From assembly GCA_026990385.1 (NCBI GenBank), contig JALXDL010000054.1:85839-149838 (forward strand): a stretch of DNA of 64,000 bases, read 5' to 3'. The notes beneath the pieces were generated by a model, which worked only from the letters and a program-made list of their open reading frames with translations, was not told the origin of the DNA and ran no database searches. A program made the translations under genes and the position numbers. Source of the DNA: DRKI01 sp011051875. Its GTDB lineage: Bacteria > Desulfobacterota > Desulfobulbia > Desulfobulbales > Desulfobulbaceae. Position 1 is the first letter of the stretch, and every line of letters starts with the position of its first letter. Shown here piece by piece: positions 55,206 to 62,787 of the stretch.

Positions 55206-55851
55206 TTTTAATATACCTGAGAAAGGCTGGGTAAAAATCCCGCGTAAATTCAGAAAAAATCTGCATGCATTGCTGCTCGGTTCTGCCGGTCATACTGCAA
55301 CTGAGACGGACAAAGGCATTGTCCTGGCCAAACCCATGCACCTTATTTGTCAAGGAAGCAAGTTTCTGTGTAAAAGTTCTTGACGCAGCTTTGTCATAGG
55401 CTTGAAACCAATACAAAAACAACTCCTGCTCACCATTGCGCTCCACCATCATGGTGGAGTAGGAGAGTGTACGACCTGATCCGTCTTCCGGATTTAACTT
55501 CCCCCGGCCCCTTTGCTTGATAAGCCATCCCTGTCCGGGCAGGCAGACAAGAGGATCATGTGCGGCCCCTACCTTATCAGTTGTCAGATAATATCCAATA
55601 TAAAGGCCTACTTCCATGGGTCCATTTCTGTAGGTCCCGAACAGATAATCATCCAGAGCCAGTGACGATGTAATTTTTTCAGACAGGGGGATAGTACCAG
55701 TGAGCTGCCAGCCTTTGATCCGGGACAGGGCAGAGGCAAGGGACTGCTTTTTCACCTGTATAGTTCCGCTCGGCTTAAGCCAGACCAGCAGGGCCACAGT
55801 ACAGCAGAGAAAAATAACTACAATATATTTCAACAAGTTGGTTTGTCCCAA
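55195..55851 (-). CDS. EpsI-family exosortase-associated protein
   Basis: 218 aa. One N-terminal membrane anchor (LLKYIVVIFLCCTVALLVWL), then a periplasmic domain of the EpsI (DUF3485) family: MEVGLYIGYYLTTDKVGAAH, PLVCLPGQGWLIKQRGRG and LFLYWFQAYDKAASRTFTQK. EpsI accompanies exosortase in most polysaccharide-linked sorting loci and is sometimes fused to it. It overlaps the exosortase gene by 22 bases; the TTG start is uncertain. Confidence 0.9.
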   Translation of the reverse strand: MGQTNLLKYIVVIFLCCTVALLVWLKPSGTIQVKKQSLASALSRIKGWQLTGTIPLSEKITSSLALDDYLFGTYRNGPMEVGLYIGYYLTTDKVGAAHDPLVCLPGQGWLIKQRGRGKLNPEDGSGRTLSYSTMMVERNGEQELFLYWFQAYDKAASRTFTQKLASLTNKVHGFGQDNAFVRLSCSMTGRTEQQCMQIFSEFTRDFYPAFLRYIKSGI

Positions 55852-56693
55852 GGTATCAATAGGTTCCGAAACAGATAGATAATAGAAATGGCCAGAATAA
55901 AAATAACCACTCCGATTGTGGTATGCACCGCTCCTTCCGTCAGATTATACCCCCATAAATGATAAACAACAATCATTGCCGTCACCCTGATAATATTGAC
56001 CAGAATGGCTGCAGGAATTGCGCTTACAATCAGGATGCCACGCAACGTGTTGAATCGCAGGGTAAAATAGGCGATAACCGTTGCCAGGGTCAAAAGGGTG
56101 ATAAGAGATCGAAGTCCGCTGCAGGCCTGGACAACCTCGAAGGTGTGAGCCGGCAGGTGAATTACATTCCCGTCACGAAGGATCGGAATTCCTGCTGCTG
56201 CAAGCATGCCGACACTGGCCTTGCTGACGATAAGCTGCAGGGGAATGGTAATTGCCGAATACACCTGACCGGGAATCGGAATCATAAAAATGAGAAAACA
56301 CAATGGGAAAGAGACTTCCTTCAGAATGTGCGGACCGTATAAAAATAAAATACAACCGGTAAGAGTCGTGAGAATGGACAACGAGGCGACAGTCTTTATT
56401 TCCGCATATGATCCAAGCACATAGGCAACAAGAGAAATAATGAGCAGGAGCAGGCCTGCAATAGAAGTTTCCGCTGGTATTGCCAGCAACCGCTCTTTCT
56501 TTTGCCAGATAATATAGATGACAATAGGGACAATAAAGAAACCATGTGAGTAATCATCCGAAGATGCCCATGTCTGTAACAAACTGGTCCATACGGGAAG
56601 ATATGCTGCAACAAAACTCACCAGTACCAGTAACGAGAGGTATAACTTTGGCCTGAAATTGATTTGATTCTGAGAAAAGTTATGGCTTGGCAT
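55830..56693 (-). CDS. xrt: Exosortase (PEP-CTERM sorting transpeptidase)
   Basis: 287 aa with about eight membrane segments. The catalytic residues sit on the periplasmic side: Cys in FEVVQACSGLRSLITLL, Arg in VNIIRVTAMIVV, and His in GAVHTTIGVV. N-terminal WASSDDYSHGFFIVPIVIY is typical. It recognises PEP-CTERM tails such as that of the protein at 37449-38057 and cleaves or transfers them. First gene of the 21-kb minus-strand array. The exact exosortase subtype cannot be decided without profile searches. Confidence 0.93.
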   Translation of the reverse strand: MPSHNFSQNQINFRPKLYLSLLVLVSFVAAYLPVWTSLLQTWASSDDYSHGFFIVPIVIYIIWQKKERLLAIPAETSIAGLLLLIISLVAYVLGSYAEIKTVASLSILTTLTGCILFLYGPHILKEVSFPLCFLIFMIPIPGQVYSAITIPLQLIVSKASVGMLAAAGIPILRDGNVIHLPAHTFEVVQACSGLRSLITLLTLATVIAYFTLRFNTLRGILIVSAIPAAILVNIIRVTAMIVVYHLWGYNLTEGAVHTTIGVVIFILAISIIYLFRNLLIPWDKPTC

Positions 56694-56778
56694 ACAGACT
56701 TTTTACTCCTACTCCTCCCCATGCTGCGGAATACTGTAAGCTCCGATGAATGACATCATGTTCGTGGTAAGCATCACA

Positions 56779-56928
56779 TTAACCACACACCACCAGATTC
56801 GGCACGGCCAACTGTTCCCTGGTGAGATACCGGGGGAGCTGGACTCCATAATCTTCCAGGGTCCTGGCCAGGGGCAGTTTGCCGAAGATATACCTGAGGT
56901 AGGCGTAGGGCGTAAGTGAGTAAGCCGT
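56779..56928 (-). pseudogene. C-terminal remnant of IS66-type transposase
   Basis: The last 49 codons read YSLTPYAYLRYIFGKLPLAR followed by TLEDYGVQLPRYLTREQLAV, matching the C-terminal end of IS66 TnpC proteins (PYAYLR ... LP ... DY ... LLP). Nothing upstream in the frame is transposase-like: the homology begins exactly where an inverted repeat begins. It lies between the exosortase start and the GC-rich flank. Confidence 0.7.
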
Positions 56929-57021
56929 CACAGGCGCCCCGCCTCTGCACGGGCATTCCGCTCCGCATACTGGGTGGGGTATAGCGGATCGGCGCGCATG
57001 CACAGAGTCGGGGCGCCTGTG
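56929..57021. repeat. Spaced inverted repeat, 19-bp arms with one mismatch
   Basis: CACAGGCGCCCCGCCTCTG (56929-56947) pairs with CAGAGTCGGGGCGCCTGTG (57003-57021), separated by 55 bases. The right arm resembles 8223-8243. Adjacent to the IS66 remnant and to the family C repeat. Confidence 0.7.
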
Positions 57022-57028
57022 CCAACAC

Positions 57029-57056
57029 ACAGTTTTGAGGCTGTGACAACAACGAG
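57029..57056. repeat. Dispersed intergenic repeat, family C, copy 2
   Basis: ACAGTTTTGAGG, three variable bases, then TGACAACAACG, matching 1154-1180. Confidence 0.45.
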
Positions 57057-57242
57057 TTAGTACTCCTGTAATCAGTTACTTTTTCCTCGCCGGTTGCACC
57101 ATGGGATGCCGCCGTTGTTGTCGTTGATGGATGGCTCCAGCATAACATACCTGTGCGGTAAAAAAAAGATACAGTTCGTATGGCGCTTCTCTTTACCCAA
57201 CACTGTGGGGCGCCGGCGGTGGTGGCAAGGCCGATATTTTCA

Positions 57243-57289
57243 TTGCACCACTGCAATCCCGCCATTGCATCACCGTTGCACTACTGCAA
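57243..57289 (+). promoter_or_regulatory. Paired TTGCA-N4-TGCAA palindromes, putative enhancer (copy 2)
   Basis: TTGCACCACTGCAA at 57243-57256 and TTGCACTACTGCAA at 57276-57289. Centres are 33 bp apart, with a TTGCA half-site at 57265 in between, the same arrangement as at 33092-33137. A GG-N10-GC element follows 54 bp downstream. Confidence 0.62.
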
Positions 57290-57342
57290 TGTCCCTGGAA
57301 GAAGATTTTTCTATCTTTCTGAAATTCCTGGTTAAGTTTTTA

Positions 57343-57358
57343 TGGCATGCCTCTCGCA
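57343..57358 (+). promoter_or_regulatory. Sigma-54 (-24/-12) promoter
   Basis: TGGCATGCCTCTCGCA: GG at 57344-57345 and GC at 57356-57357 with ten bases between. The -24 half TGGCATGCC is identical to that of the promoter at 33213. The next full gene on this strand is the multiheme cytochrome at 58082; an IS21 remnant lies between. Confidence 0.58.
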
Positions 57359-57573
57359 TCTGCAGGGGCAAACCAGAAAAAAAGATCGCTTGATGCGCAG
57401 AGTGTCCGGAAAGCGGGGTAACAGTATGCCCGGTCAGTGACAGTTATCTTGTCCGGTTGCCGTCAGTTACGGGGGCCGGTCGCTGACAGTTGGCCAGGCC
57501 GTTGAACAGGGTTGGCATCCGGATCGCTGTTGACCCATGGAGGTTTCCCGTGTCGGGCAGGCCGATCAACCAG

Positions 57574-57999
57574 ATGCAGATCAAGGTGTACAAGGAAGCA
57601 AGAAAGGCAGGCAGGACCCAGAAGACAGCCGCGGCCATGGCCGGCATTTCCGAGCGGTCCGGTCGCCGCATAGAACGGGGCGAGCTCCCCAGGCCCCGCA
57701 GGTACTGGCGGACCCATCCCGATGCCTTTACCGATGTCTGGGCCGGTGAGATAGAGCCCCTTCTCGAGCGGGACAGCACCCTCAAGGCGACGGTTCTCTT
57801 CAGGATGCTGCAGCGGCGGTATCCTGGCCGGTATCCGGACAGTAAGCTGCGGACCTTCCAGCGTCGCGTCAAGGCATGGAAATCGGGGCGCGCCGCGGGC
57901 CGGCCCGAACGGAGGAGAGGGGAGACCGGGAGGCATCGGCCGCCACGGACGGGACCGGTCAAAGAGGACAGGACGTGTGACGCCGACCGGTCACCATAA
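57574..57999 (+). pseudogene. N-terminal remnant of IS21-type transposase IstA
   Basis: From the ATG the frame reads MQIKVYKEARKAGRTQKTAA, MAGISERSGRRIERGELPRP (helix-turn-helix), YWRTHPDAFTDVWAGEIEPL, and ATVLFRMLQRRYPGRYPDSK then LRTFQRRVKAWK. IstA proteins carry exactly these segments before their DDE domain and are near 500 aa. Here the likeness ends after KAWK (about codon 100) and the rest of the frame is arginine/proline-rich noise to the stop. No istB is present. It has been inserted or left between the sigma-54-type promoter and the cytochrome gene. Confidence 0.72.
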
Positions 58000-58081
58000 C
58001 CGGCGTGCCGCGTTCCGGCAGGGGAAAACCGGGCCATGCAGAAGGTCCCTAACCGGGAACACTACACAAGGGGGGAATATC

Positions 58082-59203
58082 ATGAAACGAAAAACCGGAT
58101 CATCATTTGCCTGGGGCCTCCTGCTCATGGCTGCCTGCTGTCTGTGGCCTTTGCAGTGCCCCGCCATCGACAATTCAGAGTGCTTCGACTGTCACGGCGA
58201 CACGGGCCTGACCAAGGAGAGCACCGACAATATCCTCAACACCGAGATCACCGAATCTCTCTACGTGGACGAGGATCGGTTCGACCGATCGGTGCACAAC
58301 CTGAACGGCATCACCTGTGTTGACTGCCACTCGGACATTGAAGAACTCAACTACGACAACGAGGTGCCCCACAAGAAGAACCTCAAAAAGGTCTGCTGCG
58401 CCTCCTGCCACGAACAGGCGGGAGAGGACTTCAAGAACTCGGTGCACATGAAGTTGCGGACCAAGGGGATCACCATGACCTGTTACGCCTGTCACGGCTA
58501 TCACTACGTTCGCCAGATGGAAGGCGCCTCGGTCACGGAACGGGAAAATTCAATCTGTCTCAAATGCCACAATCCCTACCAGTTTCATGCATGGCTGCCC
58601 TCCAGGTCTTCCCATTTCGCCAACGTGGAGTGCGTGGTCTGCCACGCGCCCGATGTGCCGCGTCATATCAACCTCAAGATCTATGACCTGGTGAGCAATA
58701 CATTCTATGACAGCAACCGGCTGTTCAATATCCTGGGGGTTGATTTCGACCAGTTGATGAAAACCGTGGACAAGGACGGCAACGGTATCATCGATCCGGA
58801 CGAGTTCGAAACCCTGGTCCTTGTTCTGAAGCAGAAGAATATCCACCCGGTCTTTCACGCCGAGCTGGTGGCGGATATCAGCTCCATCGCCCATCACGTC
58901 AACAGGGGCACGGCCCAGAAAACCTGCAGGAAATGCCACTTGGCCAATTCACCCTATTTCAAGACCGTGGAGGTGGTCTTCAACCGGGACGACGGCACCG
59001 TGGACAGTTACAGGGTGGATCGCGGCGTGCTTGAGACCTACTACGTCAACCATTTTTATCTCCTGGGCGGTACCCGGATGAAACTCATGGACCGCATCGG
59101 TCTGCTGATCCTTGCCGGCGGCGCATGTGCAGTCGGCCTGCACCTCACGGCCCGGATCCTGACCATTCCACTGCGCAGGAAAAACGAGGAGGAATCGTCA
59201 TGA
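58082..59203 (+). CDS. Membrane-anchored heptaheme cytochrome c with EF-hand loop
   Basis: 373 aa. Signal peptide (SSFAWGLLLMAACCLWPLQC), seven CXXCH heme sites (CFDCH, CVDCH, CASCH, CYACH, CLKCH, CVVCH, CRKCH), and a C-terminal membrane anchor (IGLLILAGGACAVGLHL) with a basic cytoplasmic end. Between hemes six and seven is a canonical 12-residue EF-hand calcium loop (DKDGNGIIDPDE). It should accept or donate electrons in the periplasm on behalf of the cytochrome b encoded next, whose start overlaps its stop (ATGA). AGGGGGG precedes the ATG. Partner and substrate are unknown. Confidence 0.9.
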   Translation: MKRKTGSSFAWGLLLMAACCLWPLQCPAIDNSECFDCHGDTGLTKESTDNILNTEITESLYVDEDRFDRSVHNLNGITCVDCHSDIEELNYDNEVPHKKNLKKVCCASCHEQAGEDFKNSVHMKLRTKGITMTCYACHGYHYVRQMEGASVTERENSICLKCHNPYQFHAWLPSRSSHFANVECVVCHAPDVPRHINLKIYDLVSNTFYDSNRLFNILGVDFDQLMKTVDKDGNGIIDPDEFETLVLVLKQKNIHPVFHAELVADISSIAHHVNRGTAQKTCRKCHLANSPYFKTVEVVFNRDDGTVDSYRVDRGVLETYYVNHFYLLGGTRMKLMDRIGLLILAGGACAVGLHLTARILTIPLRRKNEEESS

Positions 59204-59961
59204 GATCAGAGAGCATCGACAACCGGCTCCGTCTGCAGCAGGGAGCGAAGACCGGTATGACCATCGCTGAACCGGATCGGTCTCCGGAAAACAAGGGGGC
59301 TTCCACCATGGCACATGCACATGAACACCTGGTCTATATCCATCCCGCGCCGGTGCGCGTCTGGCACTGGATCAACGCCTTCGGCTTTGTCCTCCTGATC
59401 CTCACCGGTTTTCAGATCAGGTACGCCGAGATACTGCATATCATGCCGCTGCGCCAGGCGATCAGCCTGCACAACTATGTCGGCTTCGTTGTGATCGCCG
59501 ATTATTTCCTCTGGCTGGTCTACTACATCGGCTCCGGCCGGGTGCGGATCTACATCCCGGATCTCCGCCAGGTGGTCACCATGGCGGTGCGCCAGGCCGT
59601 CTATTACGGCTACGGCTATTTCATCGGCAGGCCCAATCCCCACGAGATGACGCCGGACAACAAGTTCAACGCCATGCAGCAGCAGGCGTACCTGGCGATC
59701 ATGTTCATCTTTCTGCCAGCCCAGATGGTCACCGGAGTCCTGCTCTGGAAGATCAAGGGCTACAGTGAATACATCAACCTGCTGGGCGGTATCAAGGTTG
59801 TTGATACCATTCACGTGCTGCTCTTTTTCTTTTTCACTGCATTTCTTCTGATCCACTGTTATCTTGCAACACTGGGACATACGCCGCTGGCCCATTTCAA
59901 GGCCATGGTCACCGGCTATGAGGAGGCAGGAGACAGGGAGGAGACGACAGAAAAGCATTGA
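59200..59961 (+). CDS. Cytochrome b561-type quinol-reacting membrane subunit
   Basis: 253 aa. A long hydrophilic N-terminus (about 45 residues) is followed by the membrane core of the Ni/Fe-hydrogenase/formate-dehydrogenase gamma type: HPAPVRVWHWINAFGFVLLI then LTGFQIRYAE, LHNYVGFVVIADYFLWLVYY, MFIFLPAQMVTGVLLWKI, and HVLLFFFFTAFLLIHCYLAT. Histidines in the first, second and last segments can bind two b hemes. With the heptaheme cytochrome it forms a quinone/cytochrome c module. GAGGAGG sets the start; an ATG 36 codons later (MAHAHEHLVY) is the alternative. Confidence 0.88.
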   Translation: MRSESIDNRLRLQQGAKTGMTIAEPDRSPENKGASTMAHAHEHLVYIHPAPVRVWHWINAFGFVLLILTGFQIRYAEILHIMPLRQAISLHNYVGFVVIADYFLWLVYYIGSGRVRIYIPDLRQVVTMAVRQAVYYGYGYFIGRPNPHEMTPDNKFNAMQQQAYLAIMFIFLPAQMVTGVLLWKIKGYSEYINLLGGIKVVDTIHVLLFFFFTAFLLIHCYLATLGHTPLAHFKAMVTGYEEAGDREETTEKH

Positions 59962-60128
59962 TTGCGCAGATGGGCGGCTCCAGCGTTTTTTCCCGGGCCC
60001 CGTTCCGTCCCGGCCGGCACTGGCCCGGCCACCGGGAAAACAACGTGGTGCCGCCGCTGCCGTGCTGACTGTCTCCGGTACGTGTCGAACTTTTTCTGGC
60101 CCATCATCAAGAAAGAAAGGAGGGGATT

Positions 60129-60563
60129 ATGATTCGGCCAATGGGATGTTTCAACCGCAGGCGGTACCCGAGATTCAAGGTGGATGGGGGCCTGTTCGTC
60201 ATCCATTCGGATTTCGGCCAGGTCCATGAGATCGGCATCGGTGGGGCCGTCTTCACATATATCGAGAAAAACAGGCATCCCGACGGGTTTCCCGCCCGTG
60301 GCCTGGTGTTCAGCCGCCATGACAGGGAGGTGGTGGAACTTCCCTTCAGGACGGTTTCCGATATCTCCATCAGGCAGTCCACTTTTTCCATTTTCAATGT
60401 GCGGCAGCGGATTGTCATTTTTGACGGAACGAACGATGAGGAAATGGAACAGCTCGAACGCCTGATTCTCAACAATGTCTCCATCCTGCCGCCCGAGGAA
60501 GAGTCCCGCCGGCCGGCGGCACGGGTGGACGGCGGAAAGATCGCCGTCCCGGGCCTGCCCTGA
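60129..60563 (+). CDS. PilZ-like domain protein
   Basis: 144 aa, cytosolic. NRRRYPRFKVDGGLFVIHSD fits the RxxxR c-di-GMP-binding start of PilZ domains, followed by the degenerate second motif VHEIGIGGAVFTYI (normally D/NxSxxG). The barrel-like strands continue to about residue 105; the tail is charged. Because the second motif is altered, c-di-GMP binding is doubtful. AGGAGGGG precedes the ATG. It stands alone between the cytochrome pair and the ribosomal operon. Confidence 0.72.
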   Translation: MIRPMGCFNRRRYPRFKVDGGLFVIHSDFGQVHEIGIGGAVFTYIEKNRHPDGFPARGLVFSRHDREVVELPFRTVSDISIRQSTFSIFNVRQRIVIFDGTNDEEMEQLERLILNNVSILPPEEESRRPAARVDGGKIAVPGLP

Positions 60564-60810
60564 GGGGCCCGGATCGTACCAGCCAACCCCCGTCCCGCCC
60601 GGTCCGGTACAGCGGCACCTGAAGAACCTGTATCCCGCCTCCTTCTGCTGTCACGACCACCCGGGGACGGGGGTCTTTTGCCTGTTTTTTCTTTTTTCCG
60701 CCGTACCCTGCATTCATCTCCCTTCCCTGTAACCGCTTGTCACTTCCTGAGCCTGTCCGCGCTCCGGCTGATCCGGACCGGTTTATTGACGCCTGGTCAG
60801 TGGTTTCCTC
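60564..60810. other. Gene-free stretch before the rplU promoter
   Basis: No coding frame. CCCCCGTCCC near 60577-60588 and GGGACGGGGG near 60664-60673 could pair across a 75-base loop ahead of a T-rich tract (60674-60697), a possible terminator of the PilZ-like gene, but the loop is long and I give it little weight. Confidence 0.35.
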
Positions 60811-60840
60811 TTGACAGAAAGCATGATCGTGTAGTTTATT
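60811..60840 (+). promoter_or_regulatory. Sigma-70-type promoter of rplU-rpmA-obgE-proB
   Basis: TTGACA at 60811-60816, an 18-base spacer, then TTTATT at 60835-60840 (four of six to TATAAT). Transcription would start near 60847, leaving a 50-base leader before rplU. Confidence 0.6.
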
Positions 60841-60898
60841 ATATCGTTCCGCGTATCTTTTTTGAGAATTGCAGCTTTGAATATATTGGAGGAATCGC

Positions 60899-61210
60899 AT
60901 GTATGCTATTATCCGCACCGGCGGCAAGCAGTACCAGGTTGCAGCCGGTGATACACTGCGTGTGGAAAAACTGCAGGGAAATGTCGGTGATACCGTGGAG
61001 ATCGAGGATGTGCTGATGGTGGTTGACGGCGAGTCCGTCCGCATCGGCCAGCCCGTGGTCGAGGGCGCCAGGGTCATTGCCAGGATCGCCGAGCAGGGCA
61101 AGGCGAAGAAGGTCCTCGTGTTCAAGAAAAAGCGGCGCAAGGGATTCCAAGTCAAAAAGGGACACCGGCAGCAGTATACGGCGCTGACCATTGAAGAGAT
61201 CTCGGCATAA
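60899..61210 (+). CDS. rplU: 50S ribosomal protein L21
   Basis: 103 aa, full length. MYAIIRTGGKQYQVAAGDTL at the N-terminus and FKKKRRKGFQVKKGHRQQYT at the C-terminus are the L21 signatures; the latter binds 23S rRNA. GGAGG precedes the ATG. First gene of the operon. Confidence 0.98.
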   Translation: MYAIIRTGGKQYQVAAGDTLRVEKLQGNVGDTVEIEDVLMVVDGESVRIGQPVVEGARVIARIAEQGKAKKVLVFKKKRRKGFQVKKGHRQQYTALTIEEISA

Positions 61211-61236
61211 GCGATTACAGATAGGGGAGACAGACC

Positions 61237-61491
61237 ATGGCACATAAAAAGGCAGGCGGCAGCTCGCGTAACGGTCGTGACAGTATTGGGCAGAGGCGTG
61301 GTGTCAAGCGGTTCGGCGGTCAGGCCGTCAAGGCCGGCAACATCCTCGTCCGCCAGCTCGGCACCAGGATCCATCCAGGCGAAAATGTCGGATGCGGCAG
61401 GGATTACACCCTGTTCGCCAAGATCGATGGTGTGGTAAAATTCGAGAACTTCGGCCGGGGCCGGAAACGGGTGTCGGTGTATCCCGCCTGA
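61237..61491 (+). CDS. rpmA: 50S ribosomal protein L27
   Basis: 84 aa. MAHKKAGGSSRNGRDSIGQR is the invariant L27 N-terminus that reaches the peptidyl-transferase centre; it starts directly with this form, so no cleaved leader peptide is present. VLVRQLGTRIHPGENVG-type sequence (here ILVRQLGTRIHPGENVGCGR) follows. 26 bp after rplU. Confidence 0.98.
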   Translation: MAHKKAGGSSRNGRDSIGQRRGVKRFGGQAVKAGNILVRQLGTRIHPGENVGCGRDYTLFAKIDGVVKFENFGRGRKRVSVYPA

Positions 61492-61755
61492 TTCCGCCCA
61501 CCCCGGACCGGGGGACTGATATCCGCGGCAGACGTGTGTCCTGCCGCCACGAAACTCGACATCATCGCTTCATGGTGTCGGGTTTCTTTTTTTCGGCCCG
61601 GTGACAGGGAGTTCCTGTTTCCCGCGTGCGCCGGGGCAGCCCGACGCCGCGTGACATCTTCCTGTTCTTGTGCCACCGCTTTGCAGGATCACTGGATGAC
61701 ACCCGGGCGGTTTTCTCACAACAGATTGGCCTGCTCCGCGGGCCTGGCGGTTTCC

Positions 61756-62787
61756 ATGGGTTTTGTCGACGAATCAAAGTTTTTCGTCAAGGCGGGTGAC
61801 GGCGGCAACGGCTGCGTCTCCTTCCGGCGGGAGAAGTATGTGCCCAGGGGCGGCCCCAACGGCGGTGACGGCGGGCGTGGCGGCAGCGTCTACCTGGTTG
61901 CCGACCCGCGCCTGCGCTCGCTGATCGATTTCCGCTACCGTTCCCATTTCAAGGCCGAGCGGGGCGCCGGCGGCCAGGGCAGCGACCGGCATGGCCGCAG
62001 CGGCAAGGACTGCGTGGTCCGGGTACCGCTGGGTTCCGTGATCTCGGACGCGGAGACCGGGGAGGTGCTCGCCGACCTGGTCCATCCCGGCGACACCTTT
62101 CTCGCGGCCCGGGGCGGCAAAGGCGGTCTGGGCAATGCCCGTTTCGCCACCGCCACCAACCGCGCTCCCCGCAAGGCGACCAAGGGCAAGCCGGGGGAGG
62201 AGCGGTGGCTGCGCATCGAGCTCAAGCTGCTGGCCGATGTCGGGCTGATCGGCCTGCCCAATGCGGGCAAGTCGACCCTGCTTTCGAAACTCTCGGCCGC
62301 GAATCCCAAGGTGGCAAGCTATCCGTTCACCACCCTGGAGCCTCAGCTCGGGGTACTCCAGTTCCGGTTCCGCGACCCGTGCATCATTGCCGACATTCCC
62401 GGTCTGATCGAGGGGGCCCACCAGGGAGTCGGCCTGGGACACCGGTTCCTGCGCCACATCGAACGGACCTCCATCCTGCTCCATGTCATCGACTGTTCCG
62501 GCGAGGGTGACCGGCCCCTTGCGGATTACCGGGTCCTGGAAAAGGAGCTGGAGGCCTACCGGGAAGAGCTGCTCCACCGGCACAAGCTGCTGGTACTCAA
62601 CAAGATCGACCTGGTCAACGCCGAGCGGCTCGATGCATTGTATCATCTCTTTGCTGACCAGGGTCTGACGGTCCATGCCATCTCGGCCAAGACCGGCGAG
62701 GGGATCGATGAGCTGAAAGAGACCCTGGCCGATATCCTGGACCGGGTCGACCAGGAGCCTGCCGGGACCGCCCAGGAGACGCCGTGA
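61756..62787 (+). CDS. obgE: GTPase ObgE/CgtA
   Basis: 343 aa. The Obg fold (MGFVDESKFFVKAGDGGNGC, VPRGGPNGGDGGRGGSV) has the glycine-rich type II helices. The G domain shows GLPNAGKSTLL (G1), TTLEPQLG (switch I), DIPGLIEGAH (G3), LNKIDL (G4) and SAKTGEG (G5). It is a ribosome-assembly and stress-response GTPase, here in its usual place after rpmA. The frame is open upstream to 61534, but the ATG giving MGFVDESKFF matches the family start. Confidence 0.97.
   Translation: MGFVDESKFFVKAGDGGNGCVSFRREKYVPRGGPNGGDGGRGGSVYLVADPRLRSLIDFRYRSHFKAERGAGGQGSDRHGRSGKDCVVRVPLGSVISDAETGEVLADLVHPGDTFLAARGGKGGLGNARFATATNRAPRKATKGKPGEERWLRIELKLLADVGLIGLPNAGKSTLLSKLSAANPKVASYPFTTLEPQLGVLQFRFRDPCIIADIPGLIEGAHQGVGLGHRFLRHIERTSILLHVIDCSGEGDRPLADYRVLEKELEAYREELLHRHKLLVLNKIDLVNAERLDALYHLFADQGLTVHAISAKTGEGIDELKETLADILDRVDQEPAGTAQETP

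Noticed and set aside
57241..57296. CRISPR-like short repeats (TTGCAC-type)
   Set aside because: Units are palindromic, 14 bp and lack uniform spacers; only two full units occur, so an operator reading fits better.
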